The notes under the pieces are model-generated. The model saw only the letters and a list, made by a program, of their open reading frames with translations, was not told the origin of the DNA and searched no databases. A DNA stretch of 64,000 nt, taken from contig CAMTDV010000013.1 of assembly GCA_947069175.1 (NCBI GenBank), positions 13,676,001 through 13,740,000 of the forward strand, read 5' to 3'. Shown here in pieces: positions 44,234-54,702 of this stretch; the first letter of the stretch is position 1, and every line of letters begins with the position of its first letter. The stretch is from Scalesia atractyloides (lineage: Eukaryota > Streptophyta > Magnoliopsida > Asterales > Asteraceae). The translations under genes were made by a program, and so were the position numbers.

Positions 44234-46159
44234 TTAAGTAGTTGAAGTAGTAGGAAAAAGATGCGGGTATTTTTCACGCATTGAGTCTTCACGTTCCCAA
44301 GTAAACTCAGGTCCCCGTTTCGACTCCCAGCGTACCCTAACAATTGGAATGCGACTTCGTCGAAGACGTTTCTTTCCGAAGTCCATGATCTCTACAGGTC
44401 TTTCGATAAAATGCATAGATTCATCAATCTGAATATCTTCCAGCGGAATATGGAGATTCTCATCAGCGAGGCACTTCTTCAAGTTCGACACGTGGAATGT
44501 GGGATGAATCCTGTTGAGTTCTTCTGGTAGGTCAAGCTTGTATGCTACAGGACCTACTCTTTCGAGTATCTTGAAAGGTCCTACGTAACGTGGTGCTAGC
44601 TTGCCCTTTTGACCAAAACGAACTACTCCCTTCCACGGTGATACTTTTAAAAGTACATGATCACCAATGTTAAACTCTAAGGGCTTCCGTCGTTTATCTG
44701 CATAACTCTTTTGACGACTTTGAGCCGCTAGAAGATTGTTTCGAATTTGATGGATCTTGTCTGTGGTTTCTTGGATCAATTCTGGACCAGTAATTTGAGC
44801 TTCCCCAATTTCGTGCCAACATACAGGAGATCGGCACTTACGACCATATAAGGCTTCAAAAGGTGCCATGCCGATGCTCGAATGATAGCTGTTGTTGTAC
44901 GAAAATTCAACTAATGGTAGGTGGGCGTCCCAATTTCCCTTGAAGTCTATGACACATGCTCTAAGCATATCTTCAAGAGTTTGAATGGTGCGCTCAGACT
45001 GTCCATCAGTTTGAGGATGATAGGCGGTACTGAGATCTAATCGCGTGCCCATAGCGGATTGTACTGCTTGCCATGTTCGTGAGGTGAAACGACCATCACG
45101 ATCAGAAATAATGCTTAATGGTACCCCATGCCGGCTTACGATTTCGTTGATATAAATACGTGCAAGCTTTTCGTTCTTGAAATCTTCGCGGATAGGAATA
45201 AAGTGAGCTGATTTTGTAAGTCGGTCTATAATCACCCATATAGTGTCATACCCACCAGAAGTGCGAGGTAACCCGGTAATGAAATCCATGGTTATATTTT
45301 CCCACTTCCATACAGGTATTTCCGGTTGGACTAGAAGTCCCGAGGGTCTTTGGTGTTCAGCCTTCACCTTGGAACATGTGAGGCACTTGGAAACAAAAAC
45401 GGCAATATCCTTCTTCATTCCAGGCCACCAATAGGTGTATCGTAGGTCTTGATACATCTTATCGGCTCCTGGGTGTATAGAATATCGCGTTTTGTGAGCT
45501 TCATTCATAAGGGTTTCACGAAGATTGTTGTGGTTAGGAATCCAGATACGATCTAGGTAACACAGAATACCGTCTGATTTAGTTTCAAGTTTTAGCTCGG
45601 CTCCACAGGACATCTCCTTTCGTACATCTTCTTCTGTTATTAAAACGTGTTGGGCTTCTCGAATTTGATCTTTAATGTCGGTTATAATTTGCGAACATAG
45701 AAGATGAATAGAGTTCGCATAACCCTTTCGACTAAGTGCATCAGCCACCACATTTGCTTTACCAGGGTGGTATCTAATTTCACAGTCGTAATCATTCAGA
45801 AGTTCGACCCATCTTTGTTGCCTCATGTTTAACTCTTTTTGATTGAAGATATGTTGAAGACTCTTATGGTCAGTGTATATTTCACACTTAGTACCATAGA
45901 GATAATGTCTCCATATCTTAAGAGCGAACACAACGGCTCCAAGTTCTAGGTCATGAGTGGTGTAGTTCTTTTCATGTGTCTTGAGTTGTCTCGAAGCATA
46001 AGCTATGACTTTTCCTCTTTGCATTAGAACACAGCCTAATCCTTGCCCTGACGCGTCGCAATATACTACAAAATCATCACAACCTTCAGGAAGAGTGAGG
46101 ATTGGTGCATCACAAAGTTTTTGTTTAAGAGTTTGAAAGGCTTCTTCTTGCTTGGGTCC
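44234..46159 (-). CDS. pol: pol C-terminal half: RNase H, integrase, chromodomain
   Basis: This frame continues that of the upstream gag-pol piece after an in-frame TAG at 46160-46162. Numbered from the first ATG (46024; 596 residues; the 45 codons before it hold the YCDAS RNase H aspartate), it has the RNase H acids in HDLELG and YTDHKS; an integrase zinc finger with H177, H184, C214 and C217; the integrase core with D247, D308 and E344; a GPY/F module (VGPFKILERVGPVAYKL, 481-497); and a chromodomain-like end (540-590, RVRWESKRGPEFTWERED). The chromodomain is typical of chromoviruses and is thought to steer integration to heterochromatin. All catalytic residues are present. Confidence 0.93.
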   Translation of the reverse strand, partial: GPKQEEAFQTLKQKLCDAPILTLPEGCDDFVVYCDASGQGLGCVLMQRGKVIAYASRQLKTHEKNYTTHDLELGAVVFALKIWRHYLYGTKCEIYTDHKSLQHIFNQKELNMRQQRWVELLNDYDCEIRYHPGKANVVADALSRKGYANSIHLLCSQIITDIKDQIREAQHVLITEEDVRKEMSCGAELKLETKSDGILCYLDRIWIPNHNNLRETLMNEAHKTRYSIHPGADKMYQDLRYTYWWPGMKKDIAVFVSKCLTCSKVKAEHQRPSGLLVQPEIPVWKWENITMDFITGLPRTSGGYDTIWVIIDRLTKSAHFIPIREDFKNEKLARIYINEIVSRHGVPLSIISDRDGRFTSRTWQAVQSAMGTRLDLSTAYHPQTDGQSERTIQTLEDMLRACVIDFKGNWDAHLPLVEFSYNNSYHSSIGMAPFEALYGRKCRSPVCWHEIGEAQITGPELIQETTDKIHQIRNNLLAAQSRQKSYADKRRKPLEFNIGDHVLLKVSPWKGVVRFGQKGKLAPRYVGPFKILERVGPVAYKLDLPEELNRIHPTFHVSNLKKCLADENLHIPLEDIQIDESMHFIERPVEIMDFGKKRLRRSRIPIVRVRWESKRGPEFTWEREDSMREKYPHLFPTTSTT

Positions 46160-48904
46160 CTATATGAAAGGTTTTCCCTTATGAGTTAAAGCCGTGAGTG
46201 GGACAGCAATGCGAGAGAAGTTTGAAATGAACCGACGATAATAGCCAGCTAGTCCAAGAAAAGATCTTACTTCAGTTGGTGTACGTGGAGCTTGCCATTC
46301 TTGAACCGCTTTGATCTTTGAAGGGTCAACATGTATTCCCTTGTCATTGACTACATGCCCGAGGAATTGCACCTCTCTTAACCAGAATTCACATTTGGAG
46401 AATTTGGCATAAAGCTTTTCCTTTTCTAGAAGTGCAAGAACGAGTCGAAGATGACGCTCATGATCAGATTTAGATTTTGAATAAATAAGAATATCGTCGA
46501 TGAAGACTATAACAAATCGATCAAGATAAGGTTTGCAGACTCTGTTCATTAGGTCCATGAAGACAGCTGGTGCGTTGGTTAATCCAAATGGCATAACCAT
46601 GAATTCATAGTGGCCATAACGAGTTCGAAAAGCAGTCTTAGGAACGTCTTCTTCATGCACTCTAAGTTGATGATAGCCGGATCGAAGATCGATTTTTGAA
46701 AAGCAGTTAGCACCTTGTAGTTGGTCAAGAAGATCATCAATACGAGGTAAAGGATAGCGATTCTTGATTGTTAACTTGTTGAGCTCTCTGTAGTCGATGC
46801 ACATACGAAATGATCCATCTTTCTTCTTTACAAAGAGGACAGGTGCACCCCAAGGCGACGAACTAGGACGTATGAATCCCTTGTCTGTCAACTCTTGCAA
46901 TTGACTGGCTAGCTCTTGCATTTCAGAGGGGGCTAACCTATATGGAGACTTTGCAACTGGTGTAGCACCAGGTATAAGATCAATACGGAATTCGACGTCT
47001 CTAACTGGAGGAAGTCCTGAAATGTCGTCAGGAAAAACTTGTGGGAAGTCTTTTACTAAAGGAATGTCTTCAAGCTTCTTCTCCATGGTTCCCTTCTTGA
47101 TGATATGAGCTAAAAACGCGACATAATTCTTGCGAAGATATTTTTGAGCTTGGAGACAAGACATTAAGCTGAGCCCTTTCGACGAGGTTTCTCCAATGAT
47201 TCGAAGAGTCTGACCGTTTGAAAGAGGAATACGAATAAATTTTTCACGACATACAACTTCTGCCTGATGTTGACTGAGCCAATCCATACCGATTATGATA
47301 TCAAAACTTCCCAGCTTCATAGGAATAAGATCGACTGAGAAATCGTGGTCGTTTAAGGTGAGTGTACAGTTGCGTATAATAGAGTTTAATGAAACTGGTT
47401 TCCCGTCCGCAACTTCTACCGTTATGGATTCCGTGAGCTTATCCCGATTTTTGTTTAAGATAGGTTTAAATTCTAAAGATACAAAACTTCTATCCACACC
47501 AGTATCAAATAATATGGATGCATATCTACCATTTATAAGGAACGTACCGTTGACCACATTGCCGTCAGCTCTGGCCTGATTCGCGTTAATATTGAAAGCT
47601 CTTCCTCTTGCAGGTGGAGGAGCTTGGTTCGCTTGATTCACTGGGTTGGCTTGGGCCTGAGCAGGAATAATATTAACCAACCTTGGACAAGTGTTTCGGA
47701 AATGGCTTGGGTCGCCGCAATTGTAGCAAGCCCGCATTGGTTGACCCATAGGATAATTGGGCTGGTAATATGTTTGGGCTAAATGTTGAGTGGGTGGTAG
47801 TAGGGGTTGTTGGCCTTGGCCCATTATTTGTTGGTGGGTTTGGGTTAAAGGTTGGTGGCGGTTCGTTCGTTGAGGCATGCGGCAAGTTTGAACATTATGA
47901 CCCGCGCGACCGCAGCCGGTGCAATATTGACAAGGATGATCAGGGGAATGGTGATATTGGCAACGGTTACATTTTGGTAACGGGCCTGTGTAGGGTCTTC
48001 TGTATGGTGCGGGTGAAGGAATGACTTGAGTAATGGGTGCAGCAGGAATAGGGGAGTTGGTTTGAGTAACTGCAAAATTTCTGGTGTTGCGCTTCCTCTT
48101 ATTAGCAAACTTAGAGGAAGAAATGGGGTGGTTTGAAGTTTGTCCCTCAACAGGGGCTTTCTTCTTCTCTTCTTTGAACTTCCCGTTGCGAATTCGGTTT
48201 TCGGTCAGTTCAGTTGCTAACTCCATAGCAGCTTCAAGTGTTACAGGTGAAACGCTGAGAACTGAATCTTGGATTTTCGAGGGAAGTCCTCGAATATAGT
48301 GCTCGATCAGACGATAGGTTGGGGTGAACAAATTTGGAACCATTTGGTTCAACTCCAAGAACCTCTTGTTATATGTAGTGTGATCACCCTCTTTTTGCTT
48401 TAGAGAATGAAATTCGTCCTCCAGCTTTTTAATTTCACTTCTAGGACAGAAACGCCTAGTCATGATTTCCCTTAACTCCTCCCAAGTTAAGGCCATCGCA
48501 TCTTCAGTTCCCCGCTTCCCTTTCTCAGTATTCCACCAAGTGAGAGCTACCCCAAATAGTCTCCCGGTGGCGTATCGAACCTTGCGATCCTCAGGACAAT
48601 CGCAGTTTAGAAAGGTGTTTTCCATCTCCTCGAACCAATGTAGGAGAGCAGTGACACCCTCGGTCCCTTCAAATTTAGGAGGATCACAGGACTTAAAATG
48701 TTTGTAAGAGCACTTGCTGGTAGGAGGGTTGTCAATGTTCTGGTCCTGTTGTTGAGGAGGGTTAGTAGGATTTGTAGCAAGGGCTTGTTGTACTTGGACC
48801 ACAATGTCAGGAAGTATCGTGGCCATTTGTTTCGCGATCTGAGTGGCCAAACGTTCCTGGGACCTTCCTGATCTTTTACCCCTTCGTTGCTGTCTAGACG
48901 ACAT
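46160..48904 (-). CDS. gag-pol: gag-protease-reverse transcriptase, ended by a premature stop
   Basis: 914 residues from the ATG at 48904. Gag core about residues 83-230 (ALTWWN, MTRRFCPRSEIKKLEDEF, YIRGLPSKIQDS), zinc knuckles C328-C331-H336-C341 and C393-C396-H401-C406. Protease active site at 467-469 (FDTGVDRSF; the usual alanine after DTG is valine). Reverse transcriptase about 690-860 with FIDD at 801-804 (the YxDD box). The frame ends at TAG (46160-46162) after KGKPFI, where related elements have tryptophan. The frame on both sides is the same, so this is a point nonsense change. Gag, protease and RT could be made, but not RNase H or integrase without readthrough. Confidence 0.95.
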   Translation of the reverse strand: MSSRQQRRGKRSGRSQERLATQIAKQMATILPDIVVQVQQALATNPTNPPQQQDQNIDNPPTSKCSYKHFKSCDPPKFEGTEGVTALLHWFEEMENTFLNCDCPEDRKVRYATGRLFGVALTWWNTEKGKRGTEDAMALTWEELREIMTRRFCPRSEIKKLEDEFHSLKQKEGDHTTYNKRFLELNQMVPNLFTPTYRLIEHYIRGLPSKIQDSVLSVSPVTLEAAMELATELTENRIRNGKFKEEKKKAPVEGQTSNHPISSSKFANKRKRNTRNFAVTQTNSPIPAAPITQVIPSPAPYRRPYTGPLPKCNRCQYHHSPDHPCQYCTGCGRAGHNVQTCRMPQRTNRHQPLTQTHQQIMGQGQQPLLPPTQHLAQTYYQPNYPMGQPMRACYNCGDPSHFRNTCPRLVNIIPAQAQANPVNQANQAPPPARGRAFNINANQARADGNVVNGTFLINGRYASILFDTGVDRSFVSLEFKPILNKNRDKLTESITVEVADGKPVSLNSIIRNCTLTLNDHDFSVDLIPMKLGSFDIIIGMDWLSQHQAEVVCREKFIRIPLSNGQTLRIIGETSSKGLSLMSCLQAQKYLRKNYVAFLAHIIKKGTMEKKLEDIPLVKDFPQVFPDDISGLPPVRDVEFRIDLIPGATPVAKSPYRLAPSEMQELASQLQELTDKGFIRPSSSPWGAPVLFVKKKDGSFRMCIDYRELNKLTIKNRYPLPRIDDLLDQLQGANCFSKIDLRSGYHQLRVHEEDVPKTAFRTRYGHYEFMVMPFGLTNAPAVFMDLMNRVCKPYLDRFVIVFIDDILIYSKSKSDHERHLRLVLALLEKEKLYAKFSKCEFWLREVQFLGHVVNDKGIHVDPSKIKAVQEWQAPRTPTEVRSFLGLAGYYRRFISNFSRIAVPLTALTHKGKPFI

Positions 48905-49698
48905 CTACAGGATCATAAAATGAGAAGATTGTGAGTTTATGGTGTCTTTTTAGGTGTCATGTGTCTTTAAGAAAAAGAAAATAACATAAATATCAATAAT
49001 GCAACTACATCCATAGGATGTCTTGGGTTCGCTCATGTTGGGCCTCAAATGTCCCCCATACCTTCACCTACATAGTCATGTGGGCCCCCATGGCTATTGG
49101 CTTGGTATGATTCACATTAGTATTGGCAATTTAACACTCGCATCCCCCAAATGCAAACCACAAAATATGTTCATGCGATGTTTGGTCGGAATGTGTCCAG
49201 GTGTAGACACAATGACAACTCAAAGTGGGGTTAGCTCCCACGACGTTTGGTATAGCATGCTTTGGCCTAATAGGTACTTCGTACTCTCATCGTTAGTCCT
49301 CAGGTAGGCAAACTGGTCCTTTATTTTGGATTTATACGAATGCCAGCCTAGACAGGACGTTCCGACTACCGGTACTGGTACCCTTCCAGTTACTACATGC
49401 CCGTCATGAGAACTCACTTTGATGAGATTTGAAAACACGAAAATCATTGTAAAAGCAATCATGATGTGGTGTGTGCATTCATGGAAGTGATAAGTTATGA
49501 GTATACGAGTCATGATAGGCATTATATGATAATACATACTTATGAACATGCTTGCACAATATCAAATGTAACATTTAACATAAAACATATAAACATCATG
49601 AAATTTGGCATGTAACACACAAAAATCTTATAAGTTTCTAATCGACTATAGTATAGGCTCTAAGGGTCTAATAACCTATCCTATATCCCTATAGTCAT
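48905..49698 (-). other. untranslated leader of the inner chromovirus
   Basis: 794 bp between primer site and gag ATG, with no long frame in the sense direction. It is homologous to the leader of the surrounding gag-only element (39548-40374). Confidence 0.75.
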
Positions 49699-49711
49699 GG
49701 CTCTGATACCA
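49699..49711 (-). promoter_or_regulatory. primer-binding site, initiator-Met tRNA
   Basis: In element sense TGGTATCAGAGCC, three bases after the 5' LTR. Confidence 0.95.
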
Positions 49712-50864
49712 ATCTGTCACACCCCAACCCGCAGCGGAATAAGAGTCGGGGCATAATTGGGTTATCACCAAAGCTCATGACATTTACTAATATGTTTCAT
49801 ATTTAAATAAGTCAAAGTTACATTTCCAAAAATCCAAACATGTTCATTCAATACAAAGAAAATAAACCAAACATAACAATCCCAACTCTAAATCGTTTTA
49901 TTCTTCTAGTCCAAGTCCTATGTGTTCCTAGCTGCTGCTGGTTCACCTGTATCATGTGTAAAAATGGGGGTTTTTGGGTCAACATAAGTTGGCGAGTGAA
50001 CCTTATTAGATAAACATTTATTAAAGAATTACTTGTTAGTTTATCAATGAAAAATTGTGCAAAGTCATAGATGAGCAAATGTAAATAAGCAAGCAATGGC
50101 AAATAGCAGTCACAACTATAACATACAATAACACATGTCAGCATACATGAACATACCAACATCATACTGTAAATAACGTAAATGAAACTGTGCGATCAAG
50201 GCTCAATCAAACGGAGCCGATCGTATTGCATGTACTGAAAATGAAAATGTCTGTGCGATCAAGGCTCAATCAAACGGAGCCGATCGTATGTGGGCACGCC
50301 AGGTTCAACCTCATAATGAAATGGGGAACATGCTCAACGCTCATAATGTAATGGGGAGCGGCGGCCTATGAAATTGCATGTACTGAATAATAATTTGCAT
50401 CCAATAATAACTACTTAACAGCAACAAACTGAATACACATGTTCATGATATGATGTATGCACAATGGTTTAGTTATAATAAATATATAAAGACACATGAT
50501 ACACCCCAAAACGTGATTAAAACGGGGAATTGGTAAGATTCACTCACATTGGGTGCGTTGGATTGGAGATGGTGAGATGCGCACGAATTAGATGAGCGGA
50601 TCAACGAGGAATACTAACCTAAATAATAACGAAAAAATATATTAAATGAGTGGATTTTATTAAGGATTTTAATGAAATTTTTAGATATATTTTTGTGAGT
50701 TTAAGGCTATTTTCTATCTTTAAAAATGTTATTTTTAAGTATTTTTAATTGATTTTTAAATTAAATTAAATAAATAAAAAATATAAAAAAATTGTTTATT
50801 TTGCGTTGACCGTTGACCGTTGACCTGTTGACTTGTTGACCGGTTCGGTCAATGACATGGTTTG

Positions 50865-51279
50865 CGCTGGGTGAGGCTCGAACCCGAGACCTCCCGTACG
50901 CGTGCACGCAGCTCTACCATCTGAGCTACGTGTCTAACCCGAAATAATCTTGTTTTTAATTATATTTATACACTTATTCAATTTAACTGAATTTCCTTTA
51001 TTTGCAAAAACATTTTAATTCAATCGGACCGGTGCTGGTGACGGGTTTCGAACGCGCGACGTATGGTTTATGTTGCACACAGTCCACCGCTGGACTGTGT
51101 GTCTAACCTGGTTATTATCTCAGTTTTTATTATACTTAACAACTAACTGAGTTATCCCGATTTAGTTTTTAAACAAAAAGGCATTTTATTATACAAGGAG
51201 TGCGTATAGCAGGAATCGAACTCGGGACGTGCGTTTGTATTTTACACACAGTCCACCGCTGGACTGTGTGTCTAACCCG
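50865..51279 (-). other. array of three sense tRNA-like modules, L2 5' LTR
   Basis: In element-sense order: 51208-51279, 51034-51109 and 50865-50940. Stems as in the 3' LTR. Module 3 here reads AGCTCAGATGG where the 3' LTR copy has AGCTCAGTTGG. Confidence 0.85.
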
Positions 51280-52123
51280 TTCATTTTACTAGTTTTAAAT
51301 ATACTTACAACTTAGTTAGCTTCGTCTTCTTCATTCAAATTACCGTCAACTGATTTTCTAACTCGTTCCTTGTGTTTACGATTTACAGACATTATTAAAG
51401 CTTAAATGAAAAGGCAGAGACGGTAATTAGAGGTGAACATACCGATGAACGGTTTATTTCAGATTTCCGGCGATGTGTCGGTTCCTGTTTTTATGCTCTT
51501 CAACTGAACAAGATAATTAACTATTTTGATTAGTCGAATGTGGAATTGAAGTGATAAACAAACGTTAACGATGTGTTTGAAGACCCTTACCGTTTCACAG
51601 ACGGAATTAGAAATTTTCAGGGGAGTTCCGGCGAACTGGAATTAGTTGAATACAGCGCCTGAATTCGATTTCAATTGAGAGGTTTAGGTTAGAAATAGTC
51701 TAATAATTGTTGAACTACAACGAATATTGAAAGATTTACCGTTTGAGGATGAATACGGTTTTCCGGCGACTTTTGCAGAAAATTCCGGCGAGCTGTTTTA
51801 AGCGTTCTGATGGTTTGAAAATGTGACGAAAGTGAAATGGAGTATTGGTATGATATTTCTGAGTCGCTAGAGTGGTCTTGAATTGAAGTAATCTGGACTT
51901 GATTACTTTTCGGTTATAAAAACCGATAATGATGAGACTTGATGCTCAATCAATTCCGACTTGATTAAAAATCGTCGGTGCATCGGTTATAAACTGAATG
52001 TGCGAGTGAAAAAGCGATTTGACGATTGATTTGCCGATTTCCGTTTCTCAGTTGAGCGCAACCGGTTTAACCGAGTTTGTATATAAATCTCATTTGTTTC
52101 CTAGAGATAGCAGAAAACACAAA

Positions 52124-52200
52124 GTGGCGGAGTGGTGATGTGAGTGTATGTTAAGTCGTTGAAGTGTGTCTTGGTTGACCCGGGTTCGAGTCCCGGCAGC
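52124..52200 (+). other. antisense tRNA-like module in U3, L2 5' LTR
   Basis: GTGGCGGAGTGGTGA to GGTTCGAGTCCCGGCAGC on the plus strand; the counterpart of 43936-44013. Confidence 0.78.
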
Positions 52201-52388
52201 AACAAAATTTTTTTATTTATTTTGTTTTAACTTTTTATCAAATATAATTTTTATAGTTTAGTTTATTTATTAATTATGTATCGTTTTAAATCAAAATAAT
52301 CATAAATATTCAACGTAGCTTTTATAACTTGATATTAGATTACAAAACGGAGCGGGTTTTTGAAAACCCGATTTTTACAAATGTTACA

Positions 52389-52587
52389 CTTTAATTGTGG
52401 CGACCCTACCCATTTTAGAAACACGTGCCCTAGATTGGTTAACATCATAAACGCCCAAGCTCAAGCAAACCCAGTTAACCAAGCAAATCAAGCAAACCCA
52501 GCACCACCACCAACGAGAGGAAGGGCTTACAACATCAACGCCAACCCAATTGAAGATAATAACGGCGCAAACGAGCAACCTAACTAG
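52389..52587 (+). pseudogene. gag: gag of the gag-only element, C-terminal part
   Basis: After the duplicated CTTTA the second zinc knuckle resumes (F-NCGDPTHFRNTC), followed by a Q/A/N/P-rich tail (NPVNQANQANPAPPPTRGRA) and a stop at 52585-52587. The inner Gag-Pol has the same tail but continues into protease, so here the protein ends as Gag alone. With 40375-41517 it forms one gene split by the insertion. Confidence 0.9.
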
Positions 52588-53337
52588 CCTTCCATCACCA
52601 AGAGTCTCAGCTCCAACCGTTTAGTTTTTAATGTTTTCTATAAATCTTAATCTTTGTTATCCCTGTTTTAATTTGGGAATTTATGTATCTAAGAATTTTA
52701 ATGCTAAATTGATATCATTGTTTTATTTCATTCGTCGATTTAAAATTTCATGTCATCATAACATCATGACGTACCTCGCCCCATCATTTAAGGAAGTTGA
52801 GTCGTGTCTCACTTTGTCATAGACTGACCCCTTCATCATAACAAACGAGAGAGGTACTGTCGTCATTCAGTCATGTATTCTTTCAGATTTGAGACCCAAG
52901 CTTTGGTTGTTGTGTTTGTTTATGTTTTGTAGATTTTAGAGTCACATAGAACTAATCATAACTTACTGACAAAGCCAATGAAAATTTGACAAGAATATGG
53001 TGGATACGCTGCTGGTACTTCCTATATATAAGTATCCGTGTAGGTTTTAATATCATCATGGTTGAAGTTTTTGTCATGTGATATAACTTTATCTTTTCAA
53101 TGCATCCATTCTCTCAAAACTCTTATGCATAAGATCATATCCAGTCAAGCAACTCTGTGTGTCAACGTTTTTCATCTTGGGCATCAAAAAGCGATTCCTG
53201 TAGCAGGGTATTCAACCCTTACTAGGAATGTTACCGCCTCAAATCCAAACATCATAGCTCTCCTTTCCGCTAAAGAGACATTTTAGATTTCAATCAGTGT
53301 GCGTTGAGAGTAAAATCAAGGACCTGAATTTATTTGA
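52588..53337 (+). other. non-pol filler of the gag-only element
   Basis: About 750 bp between the gag stop and the pol tail, where an autonomous relative has over 3 kb of pol. I see no protease, reverse transcriptase or integrase motif in any frame. Frames at 52631-52822 and 53062-53286 have no recognisable motif. It may be an acquired sequence or a heavily rearranged remnant. Confidence 0.6.
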
Positions 53338-53403
53338 GAACTTGAAGACTCAATGCGCGAGAAAAACCCCCATCTTTTTCAAGTTACACCTGCTACTACT
53401 TAA
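53338..53403 (+). pseudogene. pol: last 21 codons of pol in the gag-only element
   Basis: The frame ELEDSMREKNPHLFQVTPA ends in TAA at 53401-53403 and matches the chromodomain end of the inner pol (EREDSMREKYPHLF). TGA stands directly before it. It shows that the element derives from a full gag-pol ancestor by internal deletion or replacement. Confidence 0.85.
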
Positions 53404-53437
53404 ATTTCGAGACAAAATTTCTAAACGTATAGGATAT
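53404..53437 (+). promoter_or_regulatory. 3' untranslated bases and polypurine-like tract
   Basis: The stretch before the 3' LTR ends CTAAACGTATAGGATAT, equivalent to CTAAAAGTAGGGGATAC in the inner element but with the G run broken by A and T. Plus-strand priming may be impaired. Confidence 0.5.
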
Positions 53438-53630
53438 TGTAATTTTGCGTAAAACGGGTTTCAAAAACCCACATCCAGTATTTGTTTAAATGTTCGTAGC
53501 GTATTTGTTAGTGTCGGTTATTTTTCTTTTTATTAATAAATGTTGTAGAATTAAAAATCATAATTAATAAATAATAATAATAATTAAATTAAAATAAACT
53601 TTAAAATAATAAAACAAAAAAATTAAAAAG

Positions 53631-53696
53631 GAGAAACCGGGTTTCGAACCCGGGTCTCCCATATATTCACACACTAGAAACACCACTGAACTACAC
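53631..53696 (-). other. antisense tRNA-like module, L1 3' LTR
   Basis: Minus strand GTGTAGTTCAGTGGTG to CCCGGGTTCGAAACCCGG; as in 37466-37530. Confidence 0.7.
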
Positions 53697-53957
53697 TCAC
53701 TTTTGTGTCTAATCTAGAAACCATTTAATCTTATATTAGCACAAGCATCACACCTGCAATTCAAAACACAGAGTCTGTAACAGTCGAAGCTTAATTTGGT
53801 CAATCAATCTCAATCAGCAGTTTTTCTCTTAATCAAACGCATAACTGATTTCCAATCATTAATTTAAAAACTGAAACTCGAAATCATTGGTGTGAAACTG
53901 TCTAGAAATCATTAAGTTTTAAAAAACGGAAACCGAAATGCTAACTTCCAAGTTGCT

Positions 53958-53967
53958 CTATAAATAG
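53958..53967 (+). promoter_or_regulatory. TATA box of L1 3' LTR
   Basis: CTATAAATAG, same place as in the 5' LTR. Confidence 0.65.
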
Positions 53968-54283
53968 CAAACTTGTCCCTAAATTGAACTCGCTCACATT
54001 ATCTAGATAACTCTCAAAACCCTCTGAGGTGCCCACTATGTTCAAGATCCAAGTCGCCGGAAACGTTGAGTGATCGTCGGAAGAACCACCGGAGGATCCA
54101 ATAGTCTTCAAATCGGTATAGATCATATTTCTTTTATCTAATTTTTATGGTATACGTGAATTAATCAATCGAATTCAGTAAAGTCTCATAATTAAACAAC
54201 TTGTTTTGATCAGTGGGTTTTAATGGTGAAGAAGATGAATTCGATATAGTGTATAAATCTAATTAAAATTTTATGTTTAACCG

Positions 54284-54702
54284 GGTTAGACACACAGTCC
54301 AGTGATGGATTGTGTGCATTTTAAACAAGCAGACTCGGGTTCGAATCATGCACAAGGTTCCGATTTCATAAATTATACCAACTTTTTTTTTAATACTTAC
54401 ATATATTCAGATTATGTAAGTGTATAAATTTAATAAAAATTACTTATATATCGGGTTAGACACCCAGCCCAGTTGGTTGGGCTGGGTGCTAAACATCACT
54501 AAGGTCGCAGGTTCGAGCAGATCTTTCATGCCCGTTCGAAGGATTTTGAATCCTTTTAAATTAAATAATTTCCGATATATTCTAATAAGTATATAAGAGT
54601 AATTAAAATAGGAATCCTTATGGGTTAGACACGTAGCTCAGTTGGAAGAGCTGCGTGCACGCAACCGAGAGGTCACGAGTTCGAGCCTCACCACACGCTG
54701 CC
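54284..54702 (+). other. array of three sense tRNA-like modules, L1 3' LTR
   Basis: Modules at 54284, 54454 and 54623 (spacing 170 and 169). Module 1 has CACACAGTCCA with TGGATTGTGTG (one C-to-T, a G-T pair). Module 2 has CACCCAGCCCA with TGGGCTGGGTG (perfect). Module 3 has CACGTAGCTC with GAGCTGCGTG. Confidence 0.85.

Larger units (their letters stand above)
41523..52388 (-). mobile_element. near-complete Ty3/gypsy chromovirus with L2 LTRs (10,866 bp)
   Basis: Minus-strand element with a 5' LTR at 49715-52388, primer site 49699-49711, leader, gag-pol 48904-44234, polypurine tract 44200-44216 and 3' LTR 41523-44199. A perfect target-site duplication CTTTA flanks it (41518-41522 and 52389-52393). 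By eye the LTRs differ at roughly 25-30 places in 2.68 kb (about 1 per cent), so it inserted recently. All enzyme domains and a C-terminal chromodomain are present. The one evident lesion is a stop codon at 46160-46162. A Tekay/Del-like lineage is likely from the long LTRs and chromodomain but unproven. Confidence 0.95.
49715..52388 (-). repeat. 5' LTR of the inner chromovirus (L2, 2,674 bp)
   Basis: In element sense it begins TGTAACATTTG and ends GGGTGTGACA. A TATA-like GATTTATATAC lies at about 52079-52091 on the minus strand, just downstream of the antisense tRNA-like module. A frame of 105 residues at 49848-50165 duplicates the one in the other LTR and is not a gene. Confidence 0.95.

Noticed and set aside
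47295..48707. plus-strand frames of 70-94 residues across the gag-pol region
   Set aside because: They are antisense to the gag-protease-RT gene, which has clear domains; no motif is seen in them.
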